Positions 10,135 through 18,927 of a DNA stretch of 52,911 bases are shown one piece after another. The DNA is from an uncultured Collinsella sp. GTDB taxonomy: Bacteria; Actinomycetota; Coriobacteriia; Coriobacteriales; Coriobacteriaceae. The stretch covers positions 1 to 52,911 of the forward strand of contig CABUDS010000013.1 of the NCBI GenBank assembly GCA_902490405.1. Direction: 5' to 3'. A program made the position numbers and the translations under genes. Under the pieces are notes generated by a model. The model did no database searches. It saw only the letters and a list, made by a program, of their open reading frames with translations, and was not told the origin of the DNA. The first letter of the stretch is position 1, and every line of letters begins with the position of its first letter.

Positions 10135-10271
10135 ACTGGGGATGGGATTCGCTCTCAACCCCGATACTTCAACTAAGCATCTTGACCCCGTTGTGTTATT
10201 CTAGAACAGACGTTCGTGAGTAGTGCGCGGGGCCTTGCCTTGCGCTTGGTAAAAGACGAGGGGAGGTTGGC

Positions 10272-10793
10272 TTGGTTATTTTGGGCATCGACCCCGGTTT
10301 GGCTCATACGGGTTGGGGGATTATCGAGGAGCGGCGTGGCGAGGTTCGCTGCCGTGCCTATGGCTGCATCGAGACCAGCGCAGGCAGTCCGCTCGCGGTG
10401 CGCCTGTCGCATATCGCCCGCGACCTCAAGGGTGTCGTGGAGCGTTATCGACCCGATACCGCTGCCATCGAGAGCATCTACTTTGGCGCTAATGTCCGCT
10501 CGGCAATCCCCACGGCACATGCCCGCGGTGCCGCGCTCGTGGCGCTTTCGGAGTGCGCGCTCGAGATCGGCGAGTACACGCCTATGCAGATCAAGCAGGC
10601 TGTGGTGGGTACCGGTGCCGCAGATAAGCGGCAGGTCGCCTACATGGTGCGCACGCTCACGCAGCTCGATCACGACCCGCATCCCGACCATGCCGCCGAT
10701 GCCCTGGCCTGCGCCATCTGCCACGTTAACCTCAGCCGTACCCGGGCGCTTACCGGCGGCGAGTTCTATCAACAGAGAGGAACCGGATACTGA
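10272..10793 (+). CDS. ruvC: Crossover junction endodeoxyribonuclease RuvC
   Basis: It cuts Holliday junctions at the end of recombinational repair, working with the RuvAB branch-migration motor. The product has 173 aa, the usual length. Metal-binding acidic residues are visible: D7 in GIDPGL, E67 in AIESIYFG, and the C-terminal pair H140/D143 in PDHAADALA. Some RuvC proteins carry His at the first of these two positions. Translation starts at TTG 10272, supported by GGGAGG six to eleven bases upstream; no ATG fits. The stop overlaps the ruvA start by one base (TGATG), so the ruv genes form a translationally coupled operon. Confidence 0.96.
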   Translation: MVILGIDPGLAHTGWGIIEERRGEVRCRAYGCIETSAGSPLAVRLSHIARDLKGVVERYRPDTAAIESIYFGANVRSAIPTAHARGAALVALSECALEIGEYTPMQIKQAVVGTGAADKRQVAYMVRTLTQLDHDPHPDHAADALACAICHVNLSRTRALTGGEFYQQRGTGY

Positions 10794-11413
10794 TGATCTC
10801 CCAGCTCCACGGAACGCTTGTCGAGGCCACGATGAGCTCTGCTGTCGTCGATGTGTCGGGCGTTGGCTTTGAGCTCGGCATCTCGGGCAGCACTGCGGCC
10901 ACGTTGCCGACGCCCGGCGGCGAGGTCCGCCTCTACACGCGTATGCAGGTGCGCGAGGACGCCATGACACTTTTCGGTTTTTCCTCTAAGGATGAGCGCA
11001 CGATGTTCGATCGGCTCGTGTCTGTCTCGGGCGTTGGCCCGCGCTTGGCGCTCGCCGTGCTTTCCACCTATACCGTGGGGCAATTGTGCTCGCTGGTGAT
11101 GGCCGAGGACGACAAGGGCATGGCCAAGGTGCCCGGTGTGGGCAAAAAGACAGCTCAGCGTCTGATCCTGGAGCTCAAGAGCACCTTTGCCAAGGACAAG
11201 GGCTTTGTGCCGGTCGACGTGATTCCCGGCCAGGTTGCGATGCCCGTGCCCGCTGCCGCTCCCTCAGCCATCGATGACGCCCGTGCGGCGCTCCTTTCCA
11301 TGGGCTTTAGCCCGCAGGAGACCGATGTTGCCCTGAGCGGGTATGATGGGCAGGATATGCGTGTCGAGGATTTGCTCGGCGCGGCGCTTAAGCGACTCGG
11401 AATGGATGCGTGA
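10793..11413 (+). CDS. ruvA: Holliday junction DNA helicase subunit RuvA
   Basis: RuvA tetramers bind the four-way junction and load RuvB. The 206-aa protein has the N-terminal OB domain (MISQLHGTLVEA), two helix-hairpin-helix motifs (VSGVGPRLALAVLS and VPGVGKKTAQRLI, about residues 78-125), a proline/alanine linker, and a C-terminal RuvB-binding domain (DDARAALLSMGFSPQET). It sits between ruvC and ruvB with one-base TGATG overlaps at both ends, the tightest possible coupling. Confidence 0.96.
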   Translation: MISQLHGTLVEATMSSAVVDVSGVGFELGISGSTAATLPTPGGEVRLYTRMQVREDAMTLFGFSSKDERTMFDRLVSVSGVGPRLALAVLSTYTVGQLCSLVMAEDDKGMAKVPGVGKKTAQRLILELKSTFAKDKGFVPVDVIPGQVAMPVPAAAPSAIDDARAALLSMGFSPQETDVALSGYDGQDMRVEDLLGAALKRLGMDA

Positions 11414-12480
11414 TGTGGGAAGCCGATGACTCTCAGGACCTGTGGGCGACGCCCGGCAACTCGCCGGCGGCATCCATGGCGCACGGCGAGCGCATGGTGG
11501 GCTCGGAGCTGACGGCCGAGGACCTCGATGTCGATCGCACTTTGCGCCCCCAGCGCCTGGACGATTACTGCGGCCAGGAGCATATCAAGCAGAGCCTGCG
11601 CGTGTTGATCGAAGCGGCGCAGAGCCGTGGCGAGACGCTCGACCACGTGATCTTCTCGGGCCCTCCGGGTCTGGGCAAGACCACGCTGGCTACGGTTATC
11701 GCCAACGAGCTGGGCGCTCAGATCAAGACCACGAGTGGCCCCGCCATCGCGCGCACGGGCGACCTGGCGGCCATCCTTACTAACTTGCAGCCGGGTGATG
11801 TGCTGTTTATCGACGAGATCCACCGCCTCAACCGTTCGGTCGAGGAAGTCCTGTACCCCGCGATGGAGGACTTTGCCCTCGATATCGTGATTGGCAAGGG
11901 TCCGGCGGCGCGCTCGATTCGCCTGGATATCCCCAAGTTTACGCTGGTAGCAGCAACGACCCGCTCAGGCATGTTGACCGGCCCGTTGCGCGACCGCTTT
12001 GGCATTTCATATCGCCTGGATTACTACACGGTCGAGGAACTCGCGCAGATTGTGACGCGCTCGGCGACTATCCTGAGCGTGACGATCGACCATCCCAGTG
12101 CACTCGAGATCGGCTCGCGTTCGCGCGGCACGCCACGTCTTGCCAACCGCCTGCTCAAGCGCGTGCGCGATTACGCACAGGTGCGCGGCAACGGCCCCAT
12201 CGAGCTCGATATCTGTCGCCAGGCGCTCGAGTTCTTCGAGATCGACGAGCTCGGTCTGGACTGGATGGATATTCGCATTTTGGAGACGCTCGCTAAGACG
12301 TTCTCCGGTCGTGCCGTGGGACTTACGACCCTTGCCAGCGCGGTGGGCGAGGACCCGGGCACGCTCGAGGATGTCTATGAGCCGTATCTGCTGCAGTGCG
12401 GGTTGATGATTCGCACGCCCCAGGGCCGCCAGGCAACGCTTCGCACCTTTGAGCACTTGGGGATTGAACCTACCGTTTAG
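11413..12480 (+). CDS. ruvB: Holliday junction ATP-dependent helicase RuvB
   Basis: RuvB is the hexameric AAA+ motor of branch migration. The product has 355 aa from ATG 11413; an in-frame GTG at 11410 is possible but the ATG gives the same TGATG overlap seen at ruvC/ruvA. Walker A GPPGLGKTTLA lies near residue 83, Walker B is LFIDEIHRLNR, and sensor 1 is VAATTRSGML. The C-terminal winged helix ends with RTPQGRQATLRTFEHLG, typical of RuvB. No obvious terminator follows; the next gene has its own promoter-like site. Confidence 0.96.
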   Translation: MWEADDSQDLWATPGNSPAASMAHGERMVGSELTAEDLDVDRTLRPQRLDDYCGQEHIKQSLRVLIEAAQSRGETLDHVIFSGPPGLGKTTLATVIANELGAQIKTTSGPAIARTGDLAAILTNLQPGDVLFIDEIHRLNRSVEEVLYPAMEDFALDIVIGKGPAARSIRLDIPKFTLVAATTRSGMLTGPLRDRFGISYRLDYYTVEELAQIVTRSATILSVTIDHPSALEIGSRSRGTPRLANRLLKRVRDYAQVRGNGPIELDICRQALEFFEIDELGLDWMDIRILETLAKTFSGRAVGLTTLASAVGEDPGTLEDVYEPYLLQCGLMIRTPQGRQATLRTFEHLGIEPTV

Positions 12481-12555
12481 GGCGCTTTGTTTTGGCGGGT
12501 TGTTAAGCTATCGCTGAGCATCGGATAAACATATCGCCATTCATCGGTTACGGGT

Positions 12556-12584
12556 GTTTTACTATTGCGCGCCCGTGCTATGCT
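12556..12584 (+). promoter_or_regulatory. Putative sigma-70-type promoter of fhs
   Basis: A -35-like GTTTTA (12556-12561) and -10 TATGCT (12579-12584) are 17 bases apart. The predicted transcript would begin about 34 bases before the fhs ATG at 12625. The -35 match is weak. Confidence 0.4.
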
Positions 12585-12624
12585 GAATTGGTCTTTTTCT
12601 CATTCGGTAACGAAAGGACCGCCC

Positions 12625-14292
12625 ATGCCTACTGACATCGAAATCGCACGTTCTGTCACGCCGCTGCCTATTACCGAGGTGGCCAAGAACGCCGGCGTCG
12701 ACGTTAAGCACCTGATTCCGTACGGCTTCGACAAGGCTAAGGTCGATTATTCCCTGCTCAACGAGCCGACTGATCACCAGGCCAAGCTCGTCCTCGTGAC
12801 CGCTATCAACCCAACGCCTGCGGGCGAGGGCAAGACCACCACGACCATCGGTCTGGCCGACGGCCTGCGCCGTCGCGGCGTCAAGAGCGCCGTGGCCCTG
12901 CGCGAGCCTTCGCTTGGCCCCGTCTTTGGCGTTAAGGGCGGTGCTGCCGGCGGCGGCTGGGCTCAGGTCATCCCCATGGAGGATATCAACCTGCACTTTA
13001 CCGGTGACTTCCATGCCATCGGTGCTGCCAACAACCTGCTGGCCGCCATGCTCGACAACCACATTCAGCAGGGCAACCAGCTCGGTATTGACGTTAAGCG
13101 CATCACTTGGAAGCGCGTCGTCGATATGAACGACCGTCAGCTGCGCCACGTCATCGACGGCATTGGCGGTAAGGCCCAGGGCGTGCCGCGCGAGGACGGC
13201 TTCGATATCACCGTCGCCTCCGAGGTCATGGCAATCCTGTGCCTGTCTACGAGCATTAACGACCTCAAGGAGCGCCTGGGCGAGATCGTCGTCGGCTACA
13301 GCTTTGCCGGCGAGCCCGTCCGTGCCCGCGACCTTAAGGCCCAGGGTGCCATGGCCGCGTTGCTTAAGGACGCGCTCAAGCCCAACTTGGTGCAAACGCT
13401 CGAGGGCACGCCCGCGTTTGTCCACGGCGGTCCCTTCGCCAACATTGCCCACGGCTGCAACTCTATCATGGCCACGCGTATGGCGATGCGCTTTGGCGAT
13501 GTCGCCATTACCGAGGCCGGCTTCGGTGCCGATCTGGGTGCCGAGAAGTTCCTCGACATCAAGTGCCGCATGACGGGCGTTCGCCCCAGCGCCGTCGTGG
13601 TCGTCGCGACCGCTCGTGCGCTGAAGTACAACGGTGGCGTCGCCAAGGCCGACCTCAACGAGGAGAACCTCGAGGCACTCAAGGCCGGCATGCCCAACCT
13701 GCTGCGTCACGTCGACAACATCCAGAACGTTTATGGTCTGCCCTGCGTAGTCGCCATCAACCGCTTCCCGACGGACACCGAGGCCGAGCTTGCGCTCATC
13801 GAGTCCGAGTGCCAGAAGCTCGGCGTCAACGTTAAGCTTTCCGAGGTCTGGGCCAAGGGCGGCGAGGGCGCGCTCGAGCTTGCCGATGAGGTCATGCGTC
13901 TGATTGAGCAGCCGAGCGAGCTCAAGTTTGCCTATGAGGACGGCGCCGATGTGGCCGACGCTCTTGAGGCCATTGCCACCAAGGTCTACCGCGCCGACGG
14001 TGTTGACTTTACGCCGGCCGCCAAGCGCCAGCTCGCCGAGCTGCGCGAGAACGGCTTTGGCAACCTGCCGGTGTGCGTGGCCAAGACGCAGTACAGCTTT
14101 AGCGACAACGCCAAGGCCCTGGGCGCTCCCGAGAACTTCCGCATCACGGTGCGCGAGCTCAAGGTTTCCGCCGGTGCCCACTTTGTGGTCGCACTGACTG
14201 GCAGTGTTCTGACCATGCCGGGCCTGCCCAAGGTCCCTGCGGCCGAGAACATCGACGTCGACAACGACGGCAACATCACCGGCCTGTTCTAA
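12625..14292 (+). CDS. fhs: Formate--tetrahydrofolate ligase
   Basis: It makes 10-formyl-THF from formate, THF and ATP, feeding purine and one-carbon metabolism, or running in reverse to yield ATP. The 555-aa product has the family's usual length. The nucleotide loop PAGEGKTTTTIGLADGL lies near residue 65, followed by REPSLGPVFGVKGGAAGGG and FTGDFHAIGAANNLLAA, all hallmark blocks. The C-terminus MPGLPKVPAAENIDVD is also typical. The ATG at 12625 has GAAAGGA upstream and is preferred to the open frame at 12565. The cyclohydrolase and folD genes at 25.5-27 kb supply the following steps of the same pathway, though they are not adjacent. Confidence 0.97.
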   Translation: MPTDIEIARSVTPLPITEVAKNAGVDVKHLIPYGFDKAKVDYSLLNEPTDHQAKLVLVTAINPTPAGEGKTTTTIGLADGLRRRGVKSAVALREPSLGPVFGVKGGAAGGGWAQVIPMEDINLHFTGDFHAIGAANNLLAAMLDNHIQQGNQLGIDVKRITWKRVVDMNDRQLRHVIDGIGGKAQGVPREDGFDITVASEVMAILCLSTSINDLKERLGEIVVGYSFAGEPVRARDLKAQGAMAALLKDALKPNLVQTLEGTPAFVHGGPFANIAHGCNSIMATRMAMRFGDVAITEAGFGADLGAEKFLDIKCRMTGVRPSAVVVVATARALKYNGGVAKADLNEENLEALKAGMPNLLRHVDNIQNVYGLPCVVAINRFPTDTEAELALIESECQKLGVNVKLSEVWAKGGEGALELADEVMRLIEQPSELKFAYEDGADVADALEAIATKVYRADGVDFTPAAKRQLAELRENGFGNLPVCVAKTQYSFSDNAKALGAPENFRITVRELKVSAGAHFVVALTGSVLTMPGLPKVPAAENIDVDNDGNITGLF

Positions 14293-14318
14293 GCCTGCTG
14301 CCCATAGCTGCTTGTCCG

Positions 14319-14354
14319 CCCCGCCGTGCCCACAAGGCCCGGCGGGGCTTTTTT
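14319..14354 (+). terminator. Strong intrinsic terminator after fhs
   Basis: CCCCGCCG pairs with CGGCGGGG, with an inner GCC/GGC pair, and is followed by C and T6 (14349-14354). Confidence 0.9.
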
Positions 14355-14471
14355 ATCCTTAGGCCCGCGCATGTCTTGTAGATACCGACGGGCTCTGCCC
14401 ATCATAGGCTTTTGCGCGGGTAGAATGCATGGATAACTTGATGCTCACGCGCGACGGAAAGGAATCGTTGC

Positions 14472-15461
14472 ATGGATCAGGACAAGACAACCGTGATGGG
14501 CGGCTACGGCTCCGCGCAGGCTGGCGATAGCGCCGATGCGACCCGCGTTGTTCCCAACCCCGGTTATACCGACCCCGCCGCGACGCAGCCTTCTGCCGAG
14601 CCCACCCGGGTTATGGGCTATGGCGACACGGCGCAGGATTCTTACGCTGCATCTTCGCAAGGCCCCTATGGCAATGCAGCTCCGGACCCGTTTGATTACG
14701 CGCCGCAGGATTCTTATGCCGCCTCGACGCCGAATCCCTATGATGACCTGCCACAAAATCCCATTCCGCAGCCTCAGCAGACGACGTATATGCCTCGCAC
14801 GGCGCAGTCTCGCTACGAGTCGCGCGAGCCGTATCGCGAGTACCCCAAGTCGATTCCGCAATATGGCGAGGACGAGGAGAAGAAGCCGTCGCGTTCGTCG
14901 AGCGTGATCAAGAAGATCCTCATCGTGCTGGCGATCTTCTTTGCGCTGTCGGTTGTGTTTGCCATTGTGTCGGGCATGCTCAACAAACGAGGGAGTTCAA
15001 CGGCCGATACCGCTGCCGAGCAAACCGAGTCCGCCTCGTCTAGCACCGTCGATCTGAGCGATATCCCGGGGCAGTACTGGTCCAACGCCAAGAAACTTCT
15101 CAAGTCGCGCGGCGCCAATCTTTCGAATGCCGTGGTCCTGACTGATGATGGCTCAACGCCCGTCATCGATGCCAACTGGGTCGTTACTTCTGCTTACTAT
15201 AACGACAGCGGCAACCTCGAAATTCAACTCACGCACAAGAATAGCTCGGGCAACTCGCCCGACGGCCAAAGCGGTACCGACAGCTCGAGTTCCAATACGC
15301 TGGAGGACTTGAGCAACAAGGCACAGGAGCTTGGGGATAAGGCCCAAGAGCTGGGCGACACGGCCCAGAACCTGGGCGACACCGCTCAGAACTTGGGCGG
15401 CATGGCGACGGATGCCTGGAACGCTCTGCAAAACGGCATCTCGGGCGCTCAGGGAAACTAG
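14472..15461 (+). CDS. Membrane protein with PASTA-like external domain and Thr-Val motifs
   Basis: Unknown function. The 329-aa protein has a disordered, Pro/Tyr/Gln-rich cytoplasmic region (about 1-140), a basic stop (KKPSRSSSVIKK), one transmembrane segment (ILIVLAIFFALSVVFAIVSG, about 155-175), and an outer part. The outer part resembles a single PASTA domain (DIPGQYWSNAKKLLKSRG, then WVVTSAYYND). The tail has a seven-residue repeat (KAQELGD, TAQNLGD) that would form a helix. The N-terminal region repeats a Thr-x-Val-Met-Gly-Tyr pattern (KTTVMGGYG, PTRVMGYG), resembling the phospho-threonine sites bound by FHA domains in actinobacteria. Start supported by GGAAAGGAA. I infer a possible target of a PknB-type kinase. 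Same-strand fhs is separated from it by a terminator. Confidence 0.75.
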   Translation: MDQDKTTVMGGYGSAQAGDSADATRVVPNPGYTDPAATQPSAEPTRVMGYGDTAQDSYAASSQGPYGNAAPDPFDYAPQDSYAASTPNPYDDLPQNPIPQPQQTTYMPRTAQSRYESREPYREYPKSIPQYGEDEEKKPSRSSSVIKKILIVLAIFFALSVVFAIVSGMLNKRGSSTADTAAEQTESASSSTVDLSDIPGQYWSNAKKLLKSRGANLSNAVVLTDDGSTPVIDANWVVTSAYYNDSGNLEIQLTHKNSSGNSPDGQSGTDSSSSNTLEDLSNKAQELGDKAQELGDTAQNLGDTAQNLGGMATDAWNALQNGISGAQGN

Positions 15462-15473
15462 CTGTTAAGCGGG

Positions 15474-16655
15474 CTACAGCTGCTCGGCCGGACGGTCGGG
15501 CGAGCTAAAGCCCGAGTCAAACGTAACGACGCATGAGGCATTGGGTCGGCGCTCGTGCACGATGCGCGTGACGAGCTCCAGCAGCTCCTCGTCGGATATG
15601 TCAAAGCCGTCGGGACGCACAAGGTCAAACGAAACGAACCCGTCGTGCTCGTGCAGGTCGTGGATGGAGAGCGCGGGGTCGATCTGCATGATGCCGCGCT
15701 TGACCCAGCCGCGCTGGTCGTCGCCGGTGGTGGCGATGGGGTCACAGTGCAACGTGATGCCGATGCCCATCTGGCGCTTGATGTCGTGCTCGATGGTGTC
15801 CAAAATCTCGTGGTGCTCAAATGCGTCGCCCTCGCCGGGCATCTCCACGTGGGCGCTGGCAAACTGACGACCGGGGCCGTAGTCGTGCACCATCAGGTCG
15901 TGTGTGCCCAAGACCTGCGGATAGGACATGATCTTGTCGCGGATTGCCTGAACGAGCTTGGGGTCGGGCGCTTGTCCCAGCAACGGGCTGATGGCGTCGC
16001 GCACTAGACCCATGCCGCTGATGCAGATGAAGATGCCCACACCCAGGCCTGCCCAGCCATCGAGGTCAAAGCCGGTCGTCTGCGAAATAAGCGCCGCCAT
16101 CAAGACCGAACCCGAGGTGATGACGTCGTTTTTGGAGTCCTGCGCTGTGGCAATGAGTGTTTCGGAATCGATACGGTTGCCCAGCGCGCGGTTGAATGCG
16201 GCCATCCAGAATTTGACGAGCATGGATGTAGCCAGTGCCGCAAGGGAAACGAGCGTGTAAGCGGTGGGGGAAGGCTTGATGATCTTGGTGACCGACTCGA
16301 GGATCAGGTTGATGCCGACGGCGCAAACCAGGACGGCGACAAACAAGCCGGCGAGGTACTCGTAGCGGCCGTGGCCATAGGGGTGGCCTTCGTCTGCCGG
16401 GCGGCTGGCGAGGCGGAACCCGAGCAGGCTCACGATGTTGCTCGAGGCATCGGAGAGGTTGTTGAAAGCGTCGGCGATGAGGGAGACGGAGCCAGCGAGC
16501 AGGCCCGCGATGCCCTTGGCCAGGCACAAGGTGATGTTGAGGCCAATGCAGATGAGGCTTGCGGCGAAGCCCGCGTTGGTGCGGCGGGAGGTATCGACCG
16601 GCTCGCCCTCGCTGCCGGGAACAAGCGTATGTACCAGCCGATTTACAAATAGCAT
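15474..16655 (-). CDS. Cation diffusion facilitator transporter
   Basis: It exports divalent metal (Zn, Mn, Fe or similar) in exchange for protons. The metal cannot be named from sequence. The start ATG 16655 is chosen because GAGGA lies eight bases upstream; the open frame to 16814 has no such site. The 393-aa product shows about six membrane segments with the family's metal-site motifs: ADAFNNLSDASS in TM2, HPYGHGRYEY in the TM2-3 loop, and DSKNDV in TM5. The C-terminal cytoplasmic dimer domain (MSYPQVLGTHDLMVHDYGPG) is followed by about 100 further residues, somewhat longer than a minimal family member. It converges with the PASTA-like gene, 12 bases apart. Confidence 0.92.
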   Translation of the reverse strand: MLFVNRLVHTLVPGSEGEPVDTSRRTNAGFAASLICIGLNITLCLAKGIAGLLAGSVSLIADAFNNLSDASSNIVSLLGFRLASRPADEGHPYGHGRYEYLAGLFVAVLVCAVGINLILESVTKIIKPSPTAYTLVSLAALATSMLVKFWMAAFNRALGNRIDSETLIATAQDSKNDVITSGSVLMAALISQTTGFDLDGWAGLGVGIFICISGMGLVRDAISPLLGQAPDPKLVQAIRDKIMSYPQVLGTHDLMVHDYGPGRQFASAHVEMPGEGDAFEHHEILDTIEHDIKRQMGIGITLHCDPIATTGDDQRGWVKRGIMQIDPALSIHDLHEHDGFVSFDLVRPDGFDISDEELLELVTRIVHERRPNASCVVTFDSGFSSPDRPAEQL

Positions 16656-16873
16656 AGCGGTCGTCCTCACAATCATGTTTAAGGGGATAGTGTAGCTCGC
16701 GCGGGGGCGCCGTGCACCGATGCTCAGAAAATGCAGCAATAGTCTGCCGGTGCTAACGAGCGAGCCTTCTCGTCTGCCTGGGTGCTCGATTTTGGGCCAC
16801 ATGGGTATGGGCACGTGCTTACCTGCCCGACATACTTAATGTCGACAGCCCCAGTGCAAAGGAGGACGTATTC

Positions 16874-18211
16874 ATGGACGAGATGTTTGCCATTAAATGC
16901 CAAAACTGCGGCGGCCCTATGTACTCACACCAGGCTAAACGCAGCTTTGAGTGCGCCTATTGCGGCACGGTCGTTCCGTGGCAGGCCGATGCGGGGGAGC
17001 CCAAGAGCGCCCTGGGCATTCGCCATACGCCACTGACGGTTGTCGATGGGCTGCTTAAGCTCACGCATGTGTCGCAGCTCGAGCGCCCGGTGGACCCCGA
17101 CTGGTATTTCTTTAATGAGCACTGGCGCAATCAGTCGGTTCTGGAGCATCTGCTGTGGGAAGACCGCGGCACGGCCCAGGAGTTCCAAGAGGCCACGCAC
17201 GTGAGCATCTCCTGTCCCTTCTGCGGAGCGTCCTTTGAGGGCGAGTCGACCCAGCGCGTGTTTGAGTGCCCGTCCTGCGGCAATAAGATCGGTGTCGCCG
17301 ACCTGCTCAAACCGGGGACGTTTAGCAAGCGCCTGACCATGGGCGTTGGTGCGGAATATGTGCCCGAGCAGGGTATTCCCTGCGAGATAACGCCGCAGCA
17401 GGCGCGCGCCAATGCGCTTGAGCTGGTGCGCCGATATCCAGACGCCTTTGCCGGTCACGATGTGGAAGACGCGATTCAAAACGACATGATGCTCTTCTAC
17501 TTCCCCATGGCGCTCGCGGACCTGCGCATGATGGCGTCCTTCCCGGGCAAGGGCCTGAGCAAGGAGACCCTGGTGTACTACGAGGTGCTCGACTGGGCAT
17601 ATCCCAGGGCAAACTACCTGGACGTTCGCCTTATGGGCATTCTGGAGCCATGGGACTTTGCCAAGGTTGGGTCGTTCGACCCGGCCATGCAGGAAGGCGA
17701 CTTCCGCGTTGTCTCCGTCGATGCGTCCACCAAGGACCAGGTGGTCATTGACAAGCTGGCGTTCGACATTGTTGGCAACGATGCCGAGACTTTCCTGGGG
17801 CTCAATAAAAAGAGCATCCGCACCTGGGCGCGCAAGGCCCGCAAGCACAAGGACGGCCTGGTTATGGTGCCGGTCTACTTTGTCGATCGTCCCGCGTCGG
17901 ATGGACGTAATGGCGAGCAGGTGCGCATTGCCGTGAACGGCCAGACGGGCCGTGCGGCGGCGGTGGTGTTTAGCGACAAGCGCGAGACGCATATTGTGGC
18001 GCCGCTCAATCCGAGCCTGCATCTGTCCGGCGAAAGCACCGTTCACGCCACGCCCGTCGAGGTCAAATACATCAAATCGCCCTTCCTATACCAGATCGTA
18101 CGCCGTGGAGGCGGCGAGCAGCAGCATCAGGTGGCAGCGGTCGCCGAGGGTTCTTACCGAGAAGAAAAGCCCAAACGCAAGGGCTTGTTCGCTGCGATCT
18201 TTGGTAAGTAG
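16874..18211 (+). CDS. Protein with duplicated zinc ribbons, unknown function
   Basis: I do not recognise this 445-aa soluble protein. It has four CxxC pairs arranged as two zinc ribbons: CQNC and CAYC at residues 9-30, and CPFC and CPSC at about 115-140. A long region rich in aromatic and acidic residues follows, and the tail is basic (KPKRKGLFAAIFGK). There is no signal peptide or membrane segment. The C-terminal lysine-rich end could contact membrane or nucleic acid. AAAGGAGG precedes the ATG at 16874. It is divergent from the transporter gene and followed by a 460-base region containing a hairpin terminator and a small minus-strand ORF. Confidence 0.75.
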   Translation: MDEMFAIKCQNCGGPMYSHQAKRSFECAYCGTVVPWQADAGEPKSALGIRHTPLTVVDGLLKLTHVSQLERPVDPDWYFFNEHWRNQSVLEHLLWEDRGTAQEFQEATHVSISCPFCGASFEGESTQRVFECPSCGNKIGVADLLKPGTFSKRLTMGVGAEYVPEQGIPCEITPQQARANALELVRRYPDAFAGHDVEDAIQNDMMLFYFPMALADLRMMASFPGKGLSKETLVYYEVLDWAYPRANYLDVRLMGILEPWDFAKVGSFDPAMQEGDFRVVSVDASTKDQVVIDKLAFDIVGNDAETFLGLNKKSIRTWARKARKHKDGLVMVPVYFVDRPASDGRNGEQVRIAVNGQTGRAAAVVFSDKRETHIVAPLNPSLHLSGESTVHATPVEVKYIKSPFLYQIVRRGGGEQQHQVAAVAEGSYREEKPKRKGLFAAIFGK

Positions 18212-18393
18212 GGGAGTGGTGCCGGTTGGCTCGCGAGAGTGCGCAACATCCCGCCCGTGATGGCAGATGTAAATAAACGGTGGAACGGCTGTAAAAGAGC
18301 CTTGCCACTGGGTAAAATCAGGATGTGCCGCGGAACCCGCTCCTCAGCTACTCAAACTTCGGAGACGCGGGCAACGCAGGTGCTATCGTCTTA

Positions 18394-18420
18394 AAGGGTC
18401 GGCTGCAACCGGCCCTTTTC
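18394..18420. terminator. Bidirectional hairpin terminator
   Basis: AAGGGTCGG (18394-18402) pairs with CCGGCCCTT (18409-18417), one G-U pair, loop CTGCAA. On the plus strand it runs into TTTTC; on the minus strand into TTTAAG. It could end plus-strand transcription from the zinc-ribbon gene or from a possible promoter (TGTAAA at 18291, 17 bases, TAAAAT at 18314), which would give a roughly 100-nt RNA. It could also end the small minus-strand ORF at 18442-18534. A distinct RNA family was not recognised. Confidence 0.55.
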
Positions 18421-18441
18421 TATGACTCCCTTCGCTATCCG

Positions 18442-18534
18442 TTACTGCTTATATTCCCGCCAGATCGAGTAGAGGTTCCGGGCAATGCCGGTCACATACA
18501 TCGAGAGGCGCAGGATTTCAAGAAACAAGTTCAT
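18442..18534 (-). CDS. Possible 30-aa amphipathic peptide gene
   Basis: This small ORF encodes a peptide beginning MNLFLEILRLSMYV and ending RNLYSIWREYKQ. It is preceded by GGGGTGA five bases before the ATG and followed within 22 bases by a hairpin with a T run. The composition, a hydrophobic amphipathic stretch with a basic/polar end, resembles small membrane-active peptides such as type I toxins. No family is recognised. It lies in a minus-strand accessory cluster beside a broken ADP-ribosylglycohydrolase. Coding is suggested by the ribosome-binding site and terminator only, so confidence is low. Confidence 0.4.
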   Translation of the reverse strand: MNLFLEILRLSMYVTGIARNLYSIWREYKQ

Positions 18535-18673
18535 AGGCTTCACCCCAATCGGAGATCGGAGCGTTGCCCGCAGGCGGATTCCGCGGCAGGCTTAATCCTA
18601 CCTCACGGGCCGCGGTGGAGGATAGCCGGCCCCCTGGTTTTGAGCAGTGTCGATCTAACGGGCAATCAAGCCT

Positions 18674-18895
18674 CTAGCTCTCTTTGAATTGGGCAAGCAT
18701 CTGCCCGAAGAAGCTTAGTTCGGATGGCTCATAAATGAGCGAGCCGCCATCTTCGGTCCGGTAGACCCCGCAGGGGAGGTGACGCCCGTCGGGGAGGACA
18801 TAAAGGTTTTCTTCCTCCCTCAGTCCCGTTGGGAGTATCGGGGTCTCGTTTTCGTCCATTTTGAACTCATCGATATTCGCGATCTTCCTCTCCAT
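18674..18895 (-). CDS. Small acidic protein, unknown
   Basis: The 73-aa product starts at ATG 18895, with AGGAGG four bases upstream. It begins MERKIANIDEFKMDENE and contains LPDGRHLPCGVYRTEDGG, a compact, charged sequence with a single cysteine and no membrane segment. I recognise no family. It follows the truncated ADP-ribosylglycohydrolase on the same strand (32-base gap), so the two may once have been co-transcribed. Confidence 0.55.
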   Translation of the reverse strand: MERKIANIDEFKMDENETPILPTGLREEENLYVLPDGRHLPCGVYRTEDGGSLIYEPSELSFFGQMLAQFKES

Positions 18896-18927
18896 GATGC
18901 CTCCTACCTTATTTCTTGAATGGCGAC

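Noticed and set aside
10182..10207. TTGACC near TATTCT as a ruvC promoter
   Set aside because: The spacing is about nine bases, far too short for a sigma-70-type promoter.
18291..18420. Possible ~100-nt small RNA of a known family (SRP, 6S, riboswitch)
   Set aside because: A promoter-like site and terminator bracket it, but the sequence matches none of the conserved cores I could compare, so only a terminator is annotated.
18325..18687. 120-aa plus-strand frame downstream of the zinc-ribbon gene
   Set aside because: It crosses a terminator hairpin, has no ribosome-binding site and gives a non-protein-like sequence; the minus-strand peptide ORF fits better.
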